From: an uncultured Flavobacteriales bacterium
GTDB lineage: Bacteria; Bacteroidota; Bacteroidia; Flavobacteriales_D; Crocinitomicaceae
Direction: 5' to 3'
Length of the DNA: 64,000 bases
Assembly (NCBI GenBank): GCA_913054135.1
Contig: CAJXJK010000010.1
Location: 1-64,000 of the forward strand
Shown here: piece by piece, positions 9,701-16,289 of the stretch
Layout: every line of letters begins with the position of its first letter
Position numbering within the stretch: the stretch's first letter is position 1
Position numbers and translations under genes: made by a program
Notes under the pieces: generated by a model
Database searches by the model: none
The model's input: only the letters and a program-made list of their open reading frames with translations
Told to the model about the DNA's origin: nothing

Positions 9701-10636
9701 TGTTTGCGGAAGATAGACGTATTCACCAGCATTTATATTTGCTACGGCTACAGGGTTTCCGTTCACGAAAATATCTGTATTGTCAACATCAGCGACAATT
9801 AACGGTCGCTCGGTATTTGCGTTTCCGTTTCCTTCTAAAAAAATGTATTCAGTACCTGTTAAGTTTGAAGGCACAATTTGATCAACACCAATGTCTCTCC
9901 AGTTACCATGTGCGCCTCCAAGCCAAGACCCAGTATTACATGCGATCGGTTTGTCAGAAGTAATGAGTGATCCGTTTACGTCATTAATGTTTCCTGTTGC
10001 TCCAGGCTCATCCAACCAAGCAGCAATTGTGTATGATTCTCCCGCATTCAAAACCACTACGATATCGTCAGAGGTGCCCGCCGTTACAGGTGTACCTCTA
10101 AAAATCACATTCGGCTTGAAATCAGAAAAAGTCACTGTAGTATTATCTTCAGAAGCCATCACTGAAATTTCACTTGCTTTCACATAAGGAATTCCGGTAT
10201 TGTTAAAAATATGGCCAGATCTAAATCTTGTTCCCAGCCCGGTACTGGCACCTTTTGAGTTTAGGCTTAAACCTTGATAAGTTTGTGAATGTCTTAAGTT
10301 CGCATAAATTGGAGCTGTGGCATCAATGATAAATCCATCAGTCGGGTTCACAGTGTTTAATTCTGCAGTGTTAATCATTCCCGGAGCGGCATAACCTGTA
10401 CCTAGAAGGTATGTTGAAGGAGCAACATCAGTAATTGTAACCGAATAAATAATTGTCCCTTGTCCATTTTTAACATCAACGTCAACAGGAGCTGTAGATG
10501 GTGTACTCAAAATCAAGTAGTGATTCTGAACATTTGTACGTCCGTAAAGAGGTGGTATATAGTGCTTTACATCCAGCTGCGCATAGCCAGTTGAGACCGA
10601 TAGTAAGCAAAATACCGCGAGAATTAGGTTTTTCAT
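3737..10636 (-). CDS. Giant secreted adhesin: IgGFc-binding-like, SprB repeats, T9SS type B
   Basis: A 2299-residue surface protein. Order: Sec signal peptide (cleavage after about residue 20, ending TGYAQ), an IgGFc-binding-protein-like N-terminal region to about residue 450, a linker with Cys pairs (450-640), about sixteen SprB-type repeats of roughly 77 residues (about 645-1884; each with a Cys after the start, GG(T)xPYxYSxDGG in the middle and (D)xNGC near the end), an Ig-like region, and a type B gliding-motility C-terminal domain (YQLYIFNRWGELIFQ...WDGTYQ...GHVTVIK). Known SprB is the motile flavobacterial adhesin moved by gliding machinery; here the repeats suggest adhesion, but ligand and motility role are inferred. 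It is a single-gene unit. Confidence 0.9.
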   Translation of the reverse strand: MKNLILAVFCLLSVSTGYAQLDVKHYIPPLYGRTNVQNHYLILSTPSTAPVDVDVKNGQGTIIYSVTITDVAPSTYLLGTGYAAPGMINTAELNTVNPTDGFIIDATAPIYANLRHSQTYQGLSLNSKGASTGLGTRFRSGHIFNNTGIPYVKASEISVMASEDNTTVTFSDFKPNVIFRGTPVTAGTSDDIVVVLNAGESYTIAAWLDEPGATGNINDVNGSLITSDKPIACNTGSWLGGAHGNWRDIGVDQIVPSNLTGTEYIFLEGNGNANTERPLIVADVDNTDIFVNGNPVAVANINAGEYVYLPQTAYSANDNIYIETSQPVFMYQSLSGTSPAATSLNFIPPLRCNGFKKVVIPSINLIGVPTVSITARANASVWVNGSATPLTGGLTVPGNSCWLTYKIPGGTGDFVVESDSIINVALLTLQGPRGSAGYFTGFSQFVQVDQGDTTSFIVCESESSTFTTYSIEGPYIDVSAEFHDPSLGGMVTIDGFNADSLFFTYTRDLTTTGPDTLDLTVCKILDCCGAAPDTICEMSTLVFTNIQDIEIGVGDSISACADTADIALPNLLIGTSDPGGYWEDTDNSGALFGDSIAVSSLLPGVYHYTYFIEGGSVCIDSTIVTVNVQPMTTSECCSIDPDFILADPTCFGLTDGSILITDIYATDYSIDGGTSSQATGSFNTIGASNYDVQLSFGPDCIFDTTIVLNQPDLLDATFTIDSVSCNGLCDGQIQANTTGGTIPYNYSLGGAPSQVSDTYSGLCTGAAVITITDVNNCQAVFPNTIFEPDVLQLVQISLTNETCSLDNGEIEVDAIGGTAPFSYSLNAAPGQASGLFSNLDQGNYTIDVTDANGCTASIVLDIIDEPSPDPFVDVLNDVTCFGGLNGSVIIGVNFGTAPLEYSLNAGPNQPSNSFPSVGAGNHTVVVTDANGCTGSVDFVIDQPTVLSYNTTVSNASCFDICDGEIDIVASGANPPYEYSDDNGVTFSLFPTLTGLCDGNISVVVKDANGCLANSVEVITEPTALSSVQGTVDPLCHQTPGGEISFAPSGGTPAYQFSVDNGTAFTGASPITGLMAGDYNVVIQDDNGCEFTELISIIDPPPFDFTFVANNPSNCGANDGSFEIIASGGLAPYVYSIDGGITTQVGNGFFGSLFSGLYNLVVEDDNGCFDSTFSALSDNIMTTQIDFQFPATCFNSCNGGAQISQTNGTPPFNYSINTGGSQGNGSFFGLCAGQHYVTVVDNGLCVSIQEINITQPDSVIFDNTLTNITCPDGADGEINFSNITGGDGNYTYSIDGGINFFATTTFTGLTSGDYDLVVQDGVGCLGAIQVTLVEPAPWSALINPSNLACNGDGTGFIQIGANGATAPYEYTLVATNTTGVFLNLDAGVHNIAVTDDLGCTFDTTQTLTEPLVLDMVNAIVNTQCFGSDEGSITVAPSGGTPPYIYSSDGGITQQSSNILTDLIAGCYDVYLEDDNGCNLTINECVNEPTELSMDIVTSVATCGNNNADLSIVAANGTPTYDYSIDGGSTFQASNNFVGLAPGDYDLVLQDNNLCQIDSTVTILADPEPQIDNVAFTNPLCFGGNEGTITVTSSGGVGVHMYAINGSPAFQVSNNFTGLTDGSYVVFLQDGNGCITSSMVDLTEPDQIVILSTPQDLLCFEDLSGEISLSATGGTIPFEFSIDNGVTSQGVGEFNGLSAGAYDIMVTDANGCQMTMIQNITEPDVLAFDPFVIQDASCYGLCDGVITPNVIGGPIGGTYSYSWSGGIAGNSDAVATNVCDGTYSLIVTDDNNCTLDSLNFVVNEPIEANIDSVLAQGVSCFGDSDGIVDIYSANAGFYSLNGGPFTANTNYTGLPSDTYWAYVQDANGCPGDSMQVFVPTPQPMQAFVTPDTYICLGDSVYFSVVATGGTQPYIFDINNGQSTDELIFEPILVDTIFYATVTDANGCMVQSDTMVVDVAPAPVLITSNDTIICPNEPLILSSLATDQLEDYSYLWNTGDTIPYIYPSPGTSTTFYIDVTDECNLTTSDTIHVSIFPDPIITLTPGVTGGCPPFQVNYTIGVNLAEIGSDLFWDTSYGVIDSATFNNLYITYSDPGFGNINLNFTSANGCPVDTSFINPIQIFGLPEANFTVSPSDLTIYDTEVDLINNSTNYTMSQWFLLGDTVTTNDATMSLINLPTESAITVCLVAENDYGCTDTTCGPIEISNELFLFVPNTIILDGYSDNTIFKPVANYFHPDWYQLYIFNRWGELIFQTEDLEQGWDGTYQDVIVQDGVYVWKIIGAPLDNEADLKEYHGHVTVIK
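4985..8705 (-). repeat. About sixteen SprB-type protein repeats
   Basis: Within the adhesin gene, units of roughly 230 bases encode diverged copies of a 77-residue module (start C-(F)G..DG, middle SIDGG, end DxNGC followed by xEP). Divergence between copies is high at the DNA level, so this is an old array rather than a recent expansion. The last recognisable unit is followed by an Ig-like domain rather than another repeat. Confidence 0.75.
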
Positions 10637-10768
10637 AGGTTTCAGTACTATACAAAATAAGTACTTGGTTGGTATATTAGACGCTAAATTTGTTAATTGG
10701 TTGCTCTATATCGATTAAAATAAAGAAGTTAAGTGATGAGTAGACAAAATTTAAACGATAAAACTAGT

Positions 10769-11779
10769 TCAATAATGGTTCTTGAAAAAATGAACAGATT
10801 CAGAAATGATGTTGTCAATTGGTGTGAATTCAAAGTCAATTTTGTCGATTAATTTTTGGCTCGAATATTTGGTGATCTTCATTGAGCTTTTTGCTGTTTC
10901 TTTGGTTATGTTTTGTTTCTTTCTGAACAGAAAATGAAGAAAGCCTTCAATCCTCCATGCCAGGCCTGCCATCCATTTTTTCACTAAAATTGAAGGTGGT
11001 TTCACTTTAAATTCTTTAGCGATCATTTGAAATAAATCTTTGAAGTATAAATTCTCAGATGTCACTAAAAAACGCTCATTGTAAATTTTGTTTTCAGCCA
11101 ATAAGATCATGGCTTTTGAAACATCTTTTACTCCAACAAAAGCGTTCATTCCGGGAGTATAAAATTTCAATCCTTTTTTAACGACTTTGAAAATACTCAA
11201 TGAACTTTCGTTCCAATTTCCAGGTCCTAAGATTACACATGGATTGACAATTACACAATTCAAGCCTTCTTCAACCCCTCTCCAGACCTCAAGTTCGGCT
11301 GAATATTTTGTCACGGCATAATTAGAATTATCACTGCTATTCACCCATTTGTTATCTTCAGTATAAAATTCTTTGTTAGGATTTCTCCCGATTGCTGCAG
11401 TTGACGAAACGTAAATTAATTCATCAATTCCTTCGGCCAAACAACAATTAACAACATTGGCAGTACCATGCTTATTAATTTTCATCATCTTCTTGAAATC
11501 CCTTTTAGCAAAAGAAACCATTGCTGCACAGTGATAAACCGATTTGCAACCTATCATCCCATCACTCAATGAAGTGATATCTAGAACATCACCTTCAATC
11601 CATTCAATGCTTTCAAACATGGCCACGCCATTTTTTGGATTATAATGATTGAAGATTGATTTTACATGATGCATGCTTGAAGTGGCTCTTCTCAATGCTC
11701 TCACTTCTTCTCCTTTTGTAAGAAGGTCATAAATTACGTGAGAACCTAAGAGCCCTGTTGCACCTGTGATGAAAATCAT
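10769..11779 (-). CDS. NAD-dependent epimerase/dehydratase-like protein (extended SDR)
   Basis: A 336-residue extended short-chain dehydrogenase. The Rossmann dinucleotide loop TGATGLLGSHV is at the very N-terminus and the catalytic YxxxK appears as NYAVTKYSAE; the general shape resembles dihydroflavonol-4-reductase-like and sterol-dehydrogenase-like bacterial proteins. The substrate cannot be read from the sequence. The ORF track start is 17 codons upstream, but the family begins immediately before the Rossmann strand, so the ATG at 11777-11779 (MIFITGATG) is chosen. It is transcribed away from the prolyl isomerase gene, with about 100 bases of shared upstream DNA. Likely cytoplasmic. Confidence 0.85.
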   Translation of the reverse strand: MIFITGATGLLGSHVIYDLLTKGEEVRALRRATSSMHHVKSIFNHYNPKNGVAMFESIEWIEGDVLDITSLSDGMIGCKSVYHCAAMVSFAKRDFKKMMKINKHGTANVVNCCLAEGIDELIYVSSTAAIGRNPNKEFYTEDNKWVNSSDNSNYAVTKYSAELEVWRGVEEGLNCVIVNPCVILGPGNWNESSLSIFKVVKKGLKFYTPGMNAFVGVKDVSKAMILLAENKIYNERFLVTSENLYFKDLFQMIAKEFKVKPPSILVKKWMAGLAWRIEGFLHFLFRKKQNITKETAKSSMKITKYSSQKLIDKIDFEFTPIDNIISESVHFFKNHY

Positions 11780-11853
11780 GTTCAAATTTACATATTTAAC
11801 AATTAGAAAAGCTTTAAGTTGAGCAGTCAATTAAGTCGCGGCATGTAAATTGT

Positions 11854-11861
11854 TATATTTG
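11854..11861 (+). promoter_or_regulatory. Promoter -7 box for the prolyl isomerase gene
   Basis: TATATTTG matches TAnnTTTG and ends 17 bases before the ATG at 11879. No -33 TTTG was found at the usual distance. Confidence 0.5.
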
Positions 11862-11878
11862 TTATCAAATAAATTGAA

Positions 11879-13285
11879 ATGAAGAAAATATTTATGTTAC
11901 TCGCCTTATTTGCGAGTGTGGCTGTTTTAGCTCAAGATAAATTGTCAGACGGGATTTATGCTGTCTTTAATACTTCTAAGGGAAAAGTTGTGGTTGACCT
12001 TGAGTTTGAAAAAGCTCCTATGACTTGTGCAAATTTTATTGCTCTAGCTGAAGGAAAACAAGAAGTTGATACAATTGAAATTGACGAACCATTTTTTGAT
12101 GGATTAAAATTTCACAGAGTAATTAGTGATTTTATGATTCAAGGTGGTGACCCTTTGGGTAATGGATCTGGGAACCCTGGATACTTTTTCCCAGATGAAT
12201 TTGACACTACTCTAATTCACGAAGGACCTGGTATTTTATCAATGGCTAATTCTGGACCTAATACAAATGGTTCACAATTCTTCATTACACACAAATCAAC
12301 TCCTTGGTTAAATGGAAAACACTCTGTTTTTGGAAAAGTAGTTGAAGGAATTGATGTTGTAAATAAAATTGAGAAGGATGATGTGATGGAAAGTGTAGAG
12401 ATTTTGCGAATCGGAAAAGCTGCAAAGAAGTTTAAGGCGTCCAAAGTATTTGCTGCAGAATTGGAAGAATTTAATGAGAAAGTAAAAGCAGAGAAACTTG
12501 CTAGAAATAAGAAGTTCAAAGAAGAAAATTCTGCGACTTATCCGAATGCTGAACAAACAGAATCTGGTCTTTTGTATATCCACACAAAAGTTGGAGACGG
12601 AGCTAAACCAGTTAAGGGAGATCAGGTTGAATTACATTATACAGGTTTCTTACCTGACGGCAAGAAGTTTGAATCATCTCATGATAGAGGAGAGGCCTTC
12701 AAGTTTGCTTATAAGGTTCAACCTGTTATGCCAGGTTGGGAAGAAGGAATTGCGTTGATGAAGGCAGGTGGAGAAATGAAAATAATTATGCCGCATTGGC
12801 TTGGGTTTGGAGCTCAAGGAAAAGGAGTTATTCCACCTAATGCTACATTAGTTTTTGACCTTGAATTATTGAGTGTTAAAAACATGGAAGAGGAAACGAA
12901 GAGAATTGCGAAAGAGTTTAAAGATGAGATGATCGCCGATTATCCTGATGCTAAGCAAACGAAATCTGGCTTAATGTATATCATAGAGAAAGAAGGAAAT
13001 GGCGTGCATCCTTCAAATGGTCAAACTGTTGTTGTTCATTATACAGGAACATTGACAAATGGCGAAAAATTTGATTCTTCAAGAGATAGAGACGCACCAT
13101 TTGAAACTCCAATAGGAGTAGGAAGAGTGATTAAAGGATGGGATGAAGGTATACCATTGGCTTCTCCAGGTGGAAAAATCAAATTGATTATTCCTTATTG
13201 GATGGCTTATGGACCTAATGCAAGACCAGGAATCCCTGCAAATTCTCACCTCATTTTTGAAGTTGAGATGTTAGAGATTAAGTAA
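11879..13285 (+). CDS. Three-domain peptidyl-prolyl isomerase (cyclophilin + two FKBP)
   Basis: A 468-residue exported protein-folding enzyme. After a signal peptide (to about residue 18, VAVLAQ) comes a cyclophilin domain (about 25-180) with FHRVI, DFMIQGGDP, MANSGPNTNGSQFFIT and LNGKHSVFGKV, then a charged linker and two FKBP domains (about 225-335 and 355-468). The first FKBP reads LGFGAQGKG where the active-site Tyr of FKBP12 (AYG) is expected, so a Phe replaces it; the second keeps Tyr (MAYGPN) with GxGRVIKGWDEG. Both classes catalyse cis-trans proline isomerisation; having them in one chain suggests an envelope chaperone for large secreted proteins, which is inference. Own promoter box and terminator. 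Confidence 0.9.
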   Translation: MKKIFMLLALFASVAVLAQDKLSDGIYAVFNTSKGKVVVDLEFEKAPMTCANFIALAEGKQEVDTIEIDEPFFDGLKFHRVISDFMIQGGDPLGNGSGNPGYFFPDEFDTTLIHEGPGILSMANSGPNTNGSQFFITHKSTPWLNGKHSVFGKVVEGIDVVNKIEKDDVMESVEILRIGKAAKKFKASKVFAAELEEFNEKVKAEKLARNKKFKEENSATYPNAEQTESGLLYIHTKVGDGAKPVKGDQVELHYTGFLPDGKKFESSHDRGEAFKFAYKVQPVMPGWEEGIALMKAGGEMKIIMPHWLGFGAQGKGVIPPNATLVFDLELLSVKNMEEETKRIAKEFKDEMIADYPDAKQTKSGLMYIIEKEGNGVHPSNGQTVVVHYTGTLTNGEKFDSSRDRDAPFETPIGVGRVIKGWDEGIPLASPGGKIKLIIPYWMAYGPNARPGIPANSHLIFEVEMLEIK

Positions 13286-13307
13286 GCTCAAACAAAAAAC
13301 TATATTT

Positions 13308-13341
13308 AAGGTATGTTTCAGTTGAAAACATACCTTTTTTT
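13308..13341 (+). terminator. Intrinsic terminator of the prolyl isomerase gene
   Basis: An 11-bp perfect stem (13308-13318 with 13326-13336) with a 7-base loop and a T-run lies 22 bases after the stop codon. It overlaps the first codons of the degenerate gene described next. Confidence 0.85.
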
Positions 13342-13599
13342 ATGCGCTCTAATCTCTATTTCGATTGGTTTTGCGCAAGGGAATAGCAAAGTGGATTCTT
13401 TAGAAAATGCAATTTTATCTAGCATATAATATGGATTCTAAATGTTAAATATCAGAAGAGCTAAATGAACAAATATAGATCTGACGGAGTCACAATTGGA
13501 TCAACCATGACTGTAAGTTCTTTGTCAGAAGTTTTGTATCTTCCAGAAGACGGAACCAAAGGATCAGCAGATGTAATGATTCACAGTATTAAAGAATAA
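13313..13599 (+). pseudogene. Remnant of a small secreted-protein gene
   Basis: This 328-base space without an ORF-track gene is not empty. From 13313 (or a TTG at 13322) a reading frame gives a convincing signal peptide, MKTYLFLCALISISIGFAQ, then GNSKVDSLENAIL, and stops at 13429 after only 38 codons. In a different frame, ATG 13465 opens a 44-codon ORF ending at 13599 (SEVLYLPEDGTKGSADVMIH). An in-frame TAA directly precedes that ATG. The pattern of an export signal with nothing to export and a detached tail suggests a gene broken by deletion or frameshift. Two unrelated tiny genes remain possible. Confidence 0.4.
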
Positions 13600-13613
13600 T
13601 AAAAACTAAAACT

Positions 13614-14051
13614 ATGGAACCTACTTGGGAAAACATAAAATCATTAATCGTTTCGCAAGAACAAGACGGAATGATGATCAAATTAAAGTTTCAAGCTGAA
13701 GGTCAAACAACACCTTTAGAGACAATGGCGGTAGTAACTCCCGACCAAGATGAAATAATGAAAAATGCAATGAAGCAAGCCGGAAAAGCTGCTGTCGTTA
13801 GTACAGGAATTAGTATGGCCTCTGGGGCACTTGGTGGCCTTGTTGGTGGAGTTGGAGGACAAGCTGTGAGAGCGGCAGGCTCAGCTGCGGGATCAGCTGC
13901 TGCATCAAAATCTATGAACATGGATAAGATCATGCAAACTGAACAAACGGATGAGAAAACTCAAGCTGCAATTGTTACTGCATTTGGCCATCTCTCAATG
14001 TATTACAAATGGGAAAATGACAAATGGGTGTATCAACAGCCAGGTGCATAA
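13614..14051 (+). CDS. Small protein with glycine-alanine-rich core, function unknown
   Basis: 145 residues with no family I recognise. The N-terminal third is polar (IKSLIVSQEQDGMMIKLKFQ), the middle (about 60-100) is a long stretch of Gly, Ala, Ser and Val (SGALGGLVGGVGGQAVRAAG) of the kind that can form a helical hairpin in membranes or a glycine-zipper, and the C-terminal end carries aromatic residues (LSMYYKWENDKWVYQQ). No signal peptide. It begins 14 bases after the upstream gene remnant and ends shortly before a terminator, so it may be a monocistronic gene or the last piece of a former operon. Confidence 0.6.
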   Translation: MEPTWENIKSLIVSQEQDGMMIKLKFQAEGQTTPLETMAVVTPDQDEIMKNAMKQAGKAAVVSTGISMASGALGGLVGGVGGQAVRAAGSAAGSAAASKSMNMDKIMQTEQTDEKTQAAIVTAFGHLSMYYKWENDKWVYQQPGA

Positions 14052-14070
14052 AAAAAGAAAATTGATTAGG

Positions 14071-14100
14071 AAAGGGCGATACTTATGGTGTCGCCTTTTT
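14071..14100 (+). terminator. Intrinsic terminator after the small Gly/Ala-rich gene
   Basis: An inverted repeat (5' arm 14071-14082, 3' arm 14088-14098, one bulged G and one G-U pair) is followed by a run of T. It lies 19 bases after the stop at 14051 and reaches the stop codon of the convergent minus-strand gene. Confidence 0.7.
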
Positions 14101-14479
14101 AGTTTAAATGAGCCTCTAAGTTTTTGAAGTATTCTTCAAATCTAGTGTTCTCAATTAGCTTAGGATCTCCGACCATTAAAATTGCCTCTGGGTTATTGTT
14201 TTCAATCCAAAATCTCAATGAAGAAATTGAAGCATTCATAGTACCGTTAATGTCAATCTCTTGAGTTGGTTTGTGATGCTTATCCATAGCATCTCTTAAG
14301 TCTTTATTCTCCCTTGAAATATTATGATCTGAATGCATGATAACTAAGGCAGAAACAACATCATACAAACTTTCTTTACCGTCAAAAACTTCAACTACAA
14401 CTTTATTTTTGTTGCACCAATCAGCTATCGCAGATTCGAATGGCTCAGAGTTTCTCAGGATGATTTTTTTTAGAAGCAT
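14099..14479 (-). CDS. Hypothetical protein, 126 residues
   Basis: A soluble protein of 126 residues with no family I recognise and no signal peptide. It alternates short hydrophobic strands (KVVVEVFDG, SALVIMHSD, EAILMVGDPK) with helices, which looks like a small alpha/beta fold, but no catalytic motif is visible. Its own upstream region (14480-14596) holds a 6-bp hairpin (GTCCAA/TTGGAC, 14518-14536). It converges on the Gly/Ala-rich gene with 47 bases between the stops. Codon use looks like that of neighbouring genes, so a real gene is likely. Confidence 0.55.
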   Translation of the reverse strand: MLLKKIILRNSEPFESAIADWCNKNKVVVEVFDGKESLYDVVSALVIMHSDHNISRENKDLRDAMDKHHKPTQEIDINGTMNASISSLRFWIENNNPEAILMVGDPKLIENTRFEEYFKNLEAHLN

Positions 14480-14578
14480 GTATCGTAATGTTTCGCTAAA
14501 AGCAGACGCAAATTTAAGTCCAATTTTTCATTGGACAGCTCAAAGTGTCGTTTTTTTATCAAAAAATTATTGAATCTG

Positions 14579-14598
14579 AAAAAAACACTCAAAGTGTT
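14579..14598 (-). terminator. Intrinsic terminator of the heme A synthase gene
   Basis: On the minus strand AACACT-TTG-AGTGTT is followed by seven T. The stem starts inside the stop codon of the gene (14597-14599), so termination is immediate. Confidence 0.65.
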
Positions 14599-15628
14599 AA
14601 CGAATTAGACTTTCTCTTTTGTGCTTGAAATAGCCCAGAGTGTAGTACTGAAACCCCAGTAAAACTGATGCCGTCAGCAAATGAACTGGCTGAGTGAAGG
14701 CAGGCATATTGGCATATGAAAATAAAACGCCTGTGATGAATTCAATTAATATTAAGCCTACAATTATTTTAATCGTTGGGATACCATATTTTGATTTATG
14801 ATTCAAATAAAGTAAACCTACGTTGGCGGCAAGTAATACCCAAGAAAATGATCTGTGAAAAAGAAAATCACCTTCCATTTGGGAGATCCAAGATGATCTG
14901 TCTACCATGTCCTTGACCATAAAGTCAATTTCTTGTCTCACTTGAGCGCCCAAAATGATTTGAATAAAAGTCAGTGCAAGAGTAAAGTAAAAAAGATATT
15001 TAAAGCTCTTGGGTAACTGAAATGAATAAGATTTATCCTTAATTATTCTGATAATTTTAATGTGAATTCCGACAATTACCAGAGCTAAAAACATATGAAG
15101 TGTAATCGTCCACGGAACCAAATTGGTTGCAACTACAATCGAACCAAACCAACCTTCAATTCCCATTAAAATTAGATTGACAAAAGTTAAAATGAGAAGA
15201 GCTCTTTTCTTTCTATACCTGATAACTGTCCAAACAAACAGAATTAAAACCATGTTACCCGCAATGAAACCGACAAGCCTGTTGCCGTATTCAACCCAAG
15301 TTTTGCGAGCATTGAAGTCTTGTTCAATTAAAAGACTATCGTCATTCTTTAATTGTTCAGCAGTTTCACTGAATCCGATTGAAGTCAAGAATTTGGCGAA
15401 CTTTTCAACCTTTTTAATTCTATATTCTCTGTAAGTGTCTTTGTAATCAACTGGTAATTGATCAGCTGAGGTAGGGGGAATATATTGATCAAAACACTTT
15501 GGCCAGTCAGGGCATCCCATCCCTGAACCTGAAGTTCTAACCACAGATCCAGCAATGATTACCAAATAAATAAAGGCCAAGGTAACCCATGAAAATCTAA
15601 GATATGCTCTGCTGAAATTCTGTTTCAT
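14597..15628 (-). CDS. ctaA: COX15/CtaA family heme A synthase
   Basis: A 343-residue integral membrane protein with about eight transmembrane helices. It oxidises heme O to heme A for aa3-type cytochrome oxidase. Visible signatures are VVRTSGSGMGCPDWPKC after the first helix, the loop-plus-helix VEYGNRLVGF, TLHMFLALVIVGIH, HRSFSWVLLAANVG and QPVHLLTASVLLG, which carry the later heme-ligand histidines. The motif that in the Bacillus enzyme reads Glu-x-x-His keeps the Glu but has Asn for His. Compared with Bacillus CtaA there is an insertion of about 60 charged residues in the first extracytoplasmic loop. It stands alone with its own terminator. Confidence 0.92.
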   Translation of the reverse strand: MKQNFSRAYLRFSWVTLAFIYLVIIAGSVVRTSGSGMGCPDWPKCFDQYIPPTSADQLPVDYKDTYREYRIKKVEKFAKFLTSIGFSETAEQLKNDDSLLIEQDFNARKTWVEYGNRLVGFIAGNMVLILFVWTVIRYRKKRALLILTFVNLILMGIEGWFGSIVVATNLVPWTITLHMFLALVIVGIHIKIIRIIKDKSYSFQLPKSFKYLFYFTLALTFIQIILGAQVRQEIDFMVKDMVDRSSWISQMEGDFLFHRSFSWVLLAANVGLLYLNHKSKYGIPTIKIIVGLILIEFITGVLFSYANMPAFTQPVHLLTASVLLGFQYYTLGYFKHKRESLIR

Positions 15629-15714
15629 GTCATTAATTGCTTCTGCAAAATTAACAGTTAACTGCTATGTTTTGTTCCTTATCCAATGAAATTGCCATTT
15701 ATCCAAACAAGAGC

Positions 15715-15909
15715 TCACCGTTTATCAATAAACCAATTGAAATTGACCATTCGTAAAGATTCATTAGAATGAGATAAAAACTCAAGATAAATTTGACCCA
15801 TAACCTTTTTCATGGGCAGAGGGATCTGCTGATTTATAGGGAGCTCTGAAATAACGGTTAGGTTGAGGAGCTCCCGCTTTTTTACAAAAGGATCTAGATT
15901 ATAATCCAT
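15715..15909 (-). CDS. Doubtful small ORF after the DUF1801 gene
   Basis: The ORF track gives 75 codons; a start at 15909 (MDYNLDPFVKKREL, 64 residues) would overlap the preceding gene by 11 bases, a spacing common in this window. Against it: no recognisable family or domain, and a plus-strand terminator-like hairpin (15839-15883) lies inside. It may be a small translationally coupled gene or chance. Low confidence. Confidence 0.25.
   Translation of the reverse strand: MDYNLDPFVKKRELLNLTVISELPINQQIPLPMKKVMGQIYLEFLSHSNESLRMVNFNWFIDKR
15839..15883 (+). terminator. Terminator-like hairpin facing the plus strand
   Basis: GGGAGCTC (15839-15846) pairs with GAGCTCCC (15868-15875) and is followed by seven T on the plus strand. 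No plus-strand gene precedes it, so what it would terminate is unclear; the 21-base loop is long for a terminator. Confidence 0.35.
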
Positions 15910-16285
15910 CAATTTCATTCGCTTCTTGTAGTAAAGAAACAAGAATATCTAAATCTCTTTCAACTTCTTCAATGGTATTAAAGGTTTTATAATATACCTG
16001 CTTTCTATTTCCTTTATTCAAGTACTTATTAGGTGTCATCTTGTTCGCATGACTAAATCCAAATTGCACTCCCTCAGAAGTCATTTCACCCCAAGCAACA
16101 CTGCCTGGCCATATATAGCAAATGCTTCGCTTCTTATAAAAGGCTGGAATATTCCAACTCAGCTTAAACTTGACATCCGGTATAGTGTCTTCAATAATCT
16201 CTTTCAAAGTTTGAACAATGAGCTGCTCATTTGCTGGCAATGAATCAAAAAGTTCTACATAAGACTCAAATTTGAAGTCTTGCAT
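15899..16285 (-). CDS. DUF1801 domain-containing protein
   Basis: A 128-residue protein resembling the YdhG/DUF1801 fold: an N-terminal helix with EQLIVQTLKEIIEDTIPDVKFKLSWNIPAFYKKR, then beta strands (CYIWPGSVAWG, VQFGFSHANKM) and a C-terminal helix. The biochemical role of the family is not settled. The ORF track begins nine codons earlier inside the upstream gene; the ATG at 16283-16285 lies four bases after that gene's stop with AGGTAA in front of it, so this start is preferred. It forms an operon with the YbjN-like gene. No signal peptide. Confidence 0.7.
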   Translation of the reverse strand: MQDFKFESYVELFDSLPANEQLIVQTLKEIIEDTIPDVKFKLSWNIPAFYKKRSICYIWPGSVAWGEMTSEGVQFGFSHANKMTPNKYLNKGNRKQVYYKTFNTIEEVERDLDILVSLLQEANEIDGL

Positions 16286-16289
16286 TTTT

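Noticed and set aside
9453-10187. Three plus-strand ORFs of 74-100 codons within the adhesin gene.
   Set aside because: Antisense frames of a conserved coding region with low-complexity content; no homology recognised.
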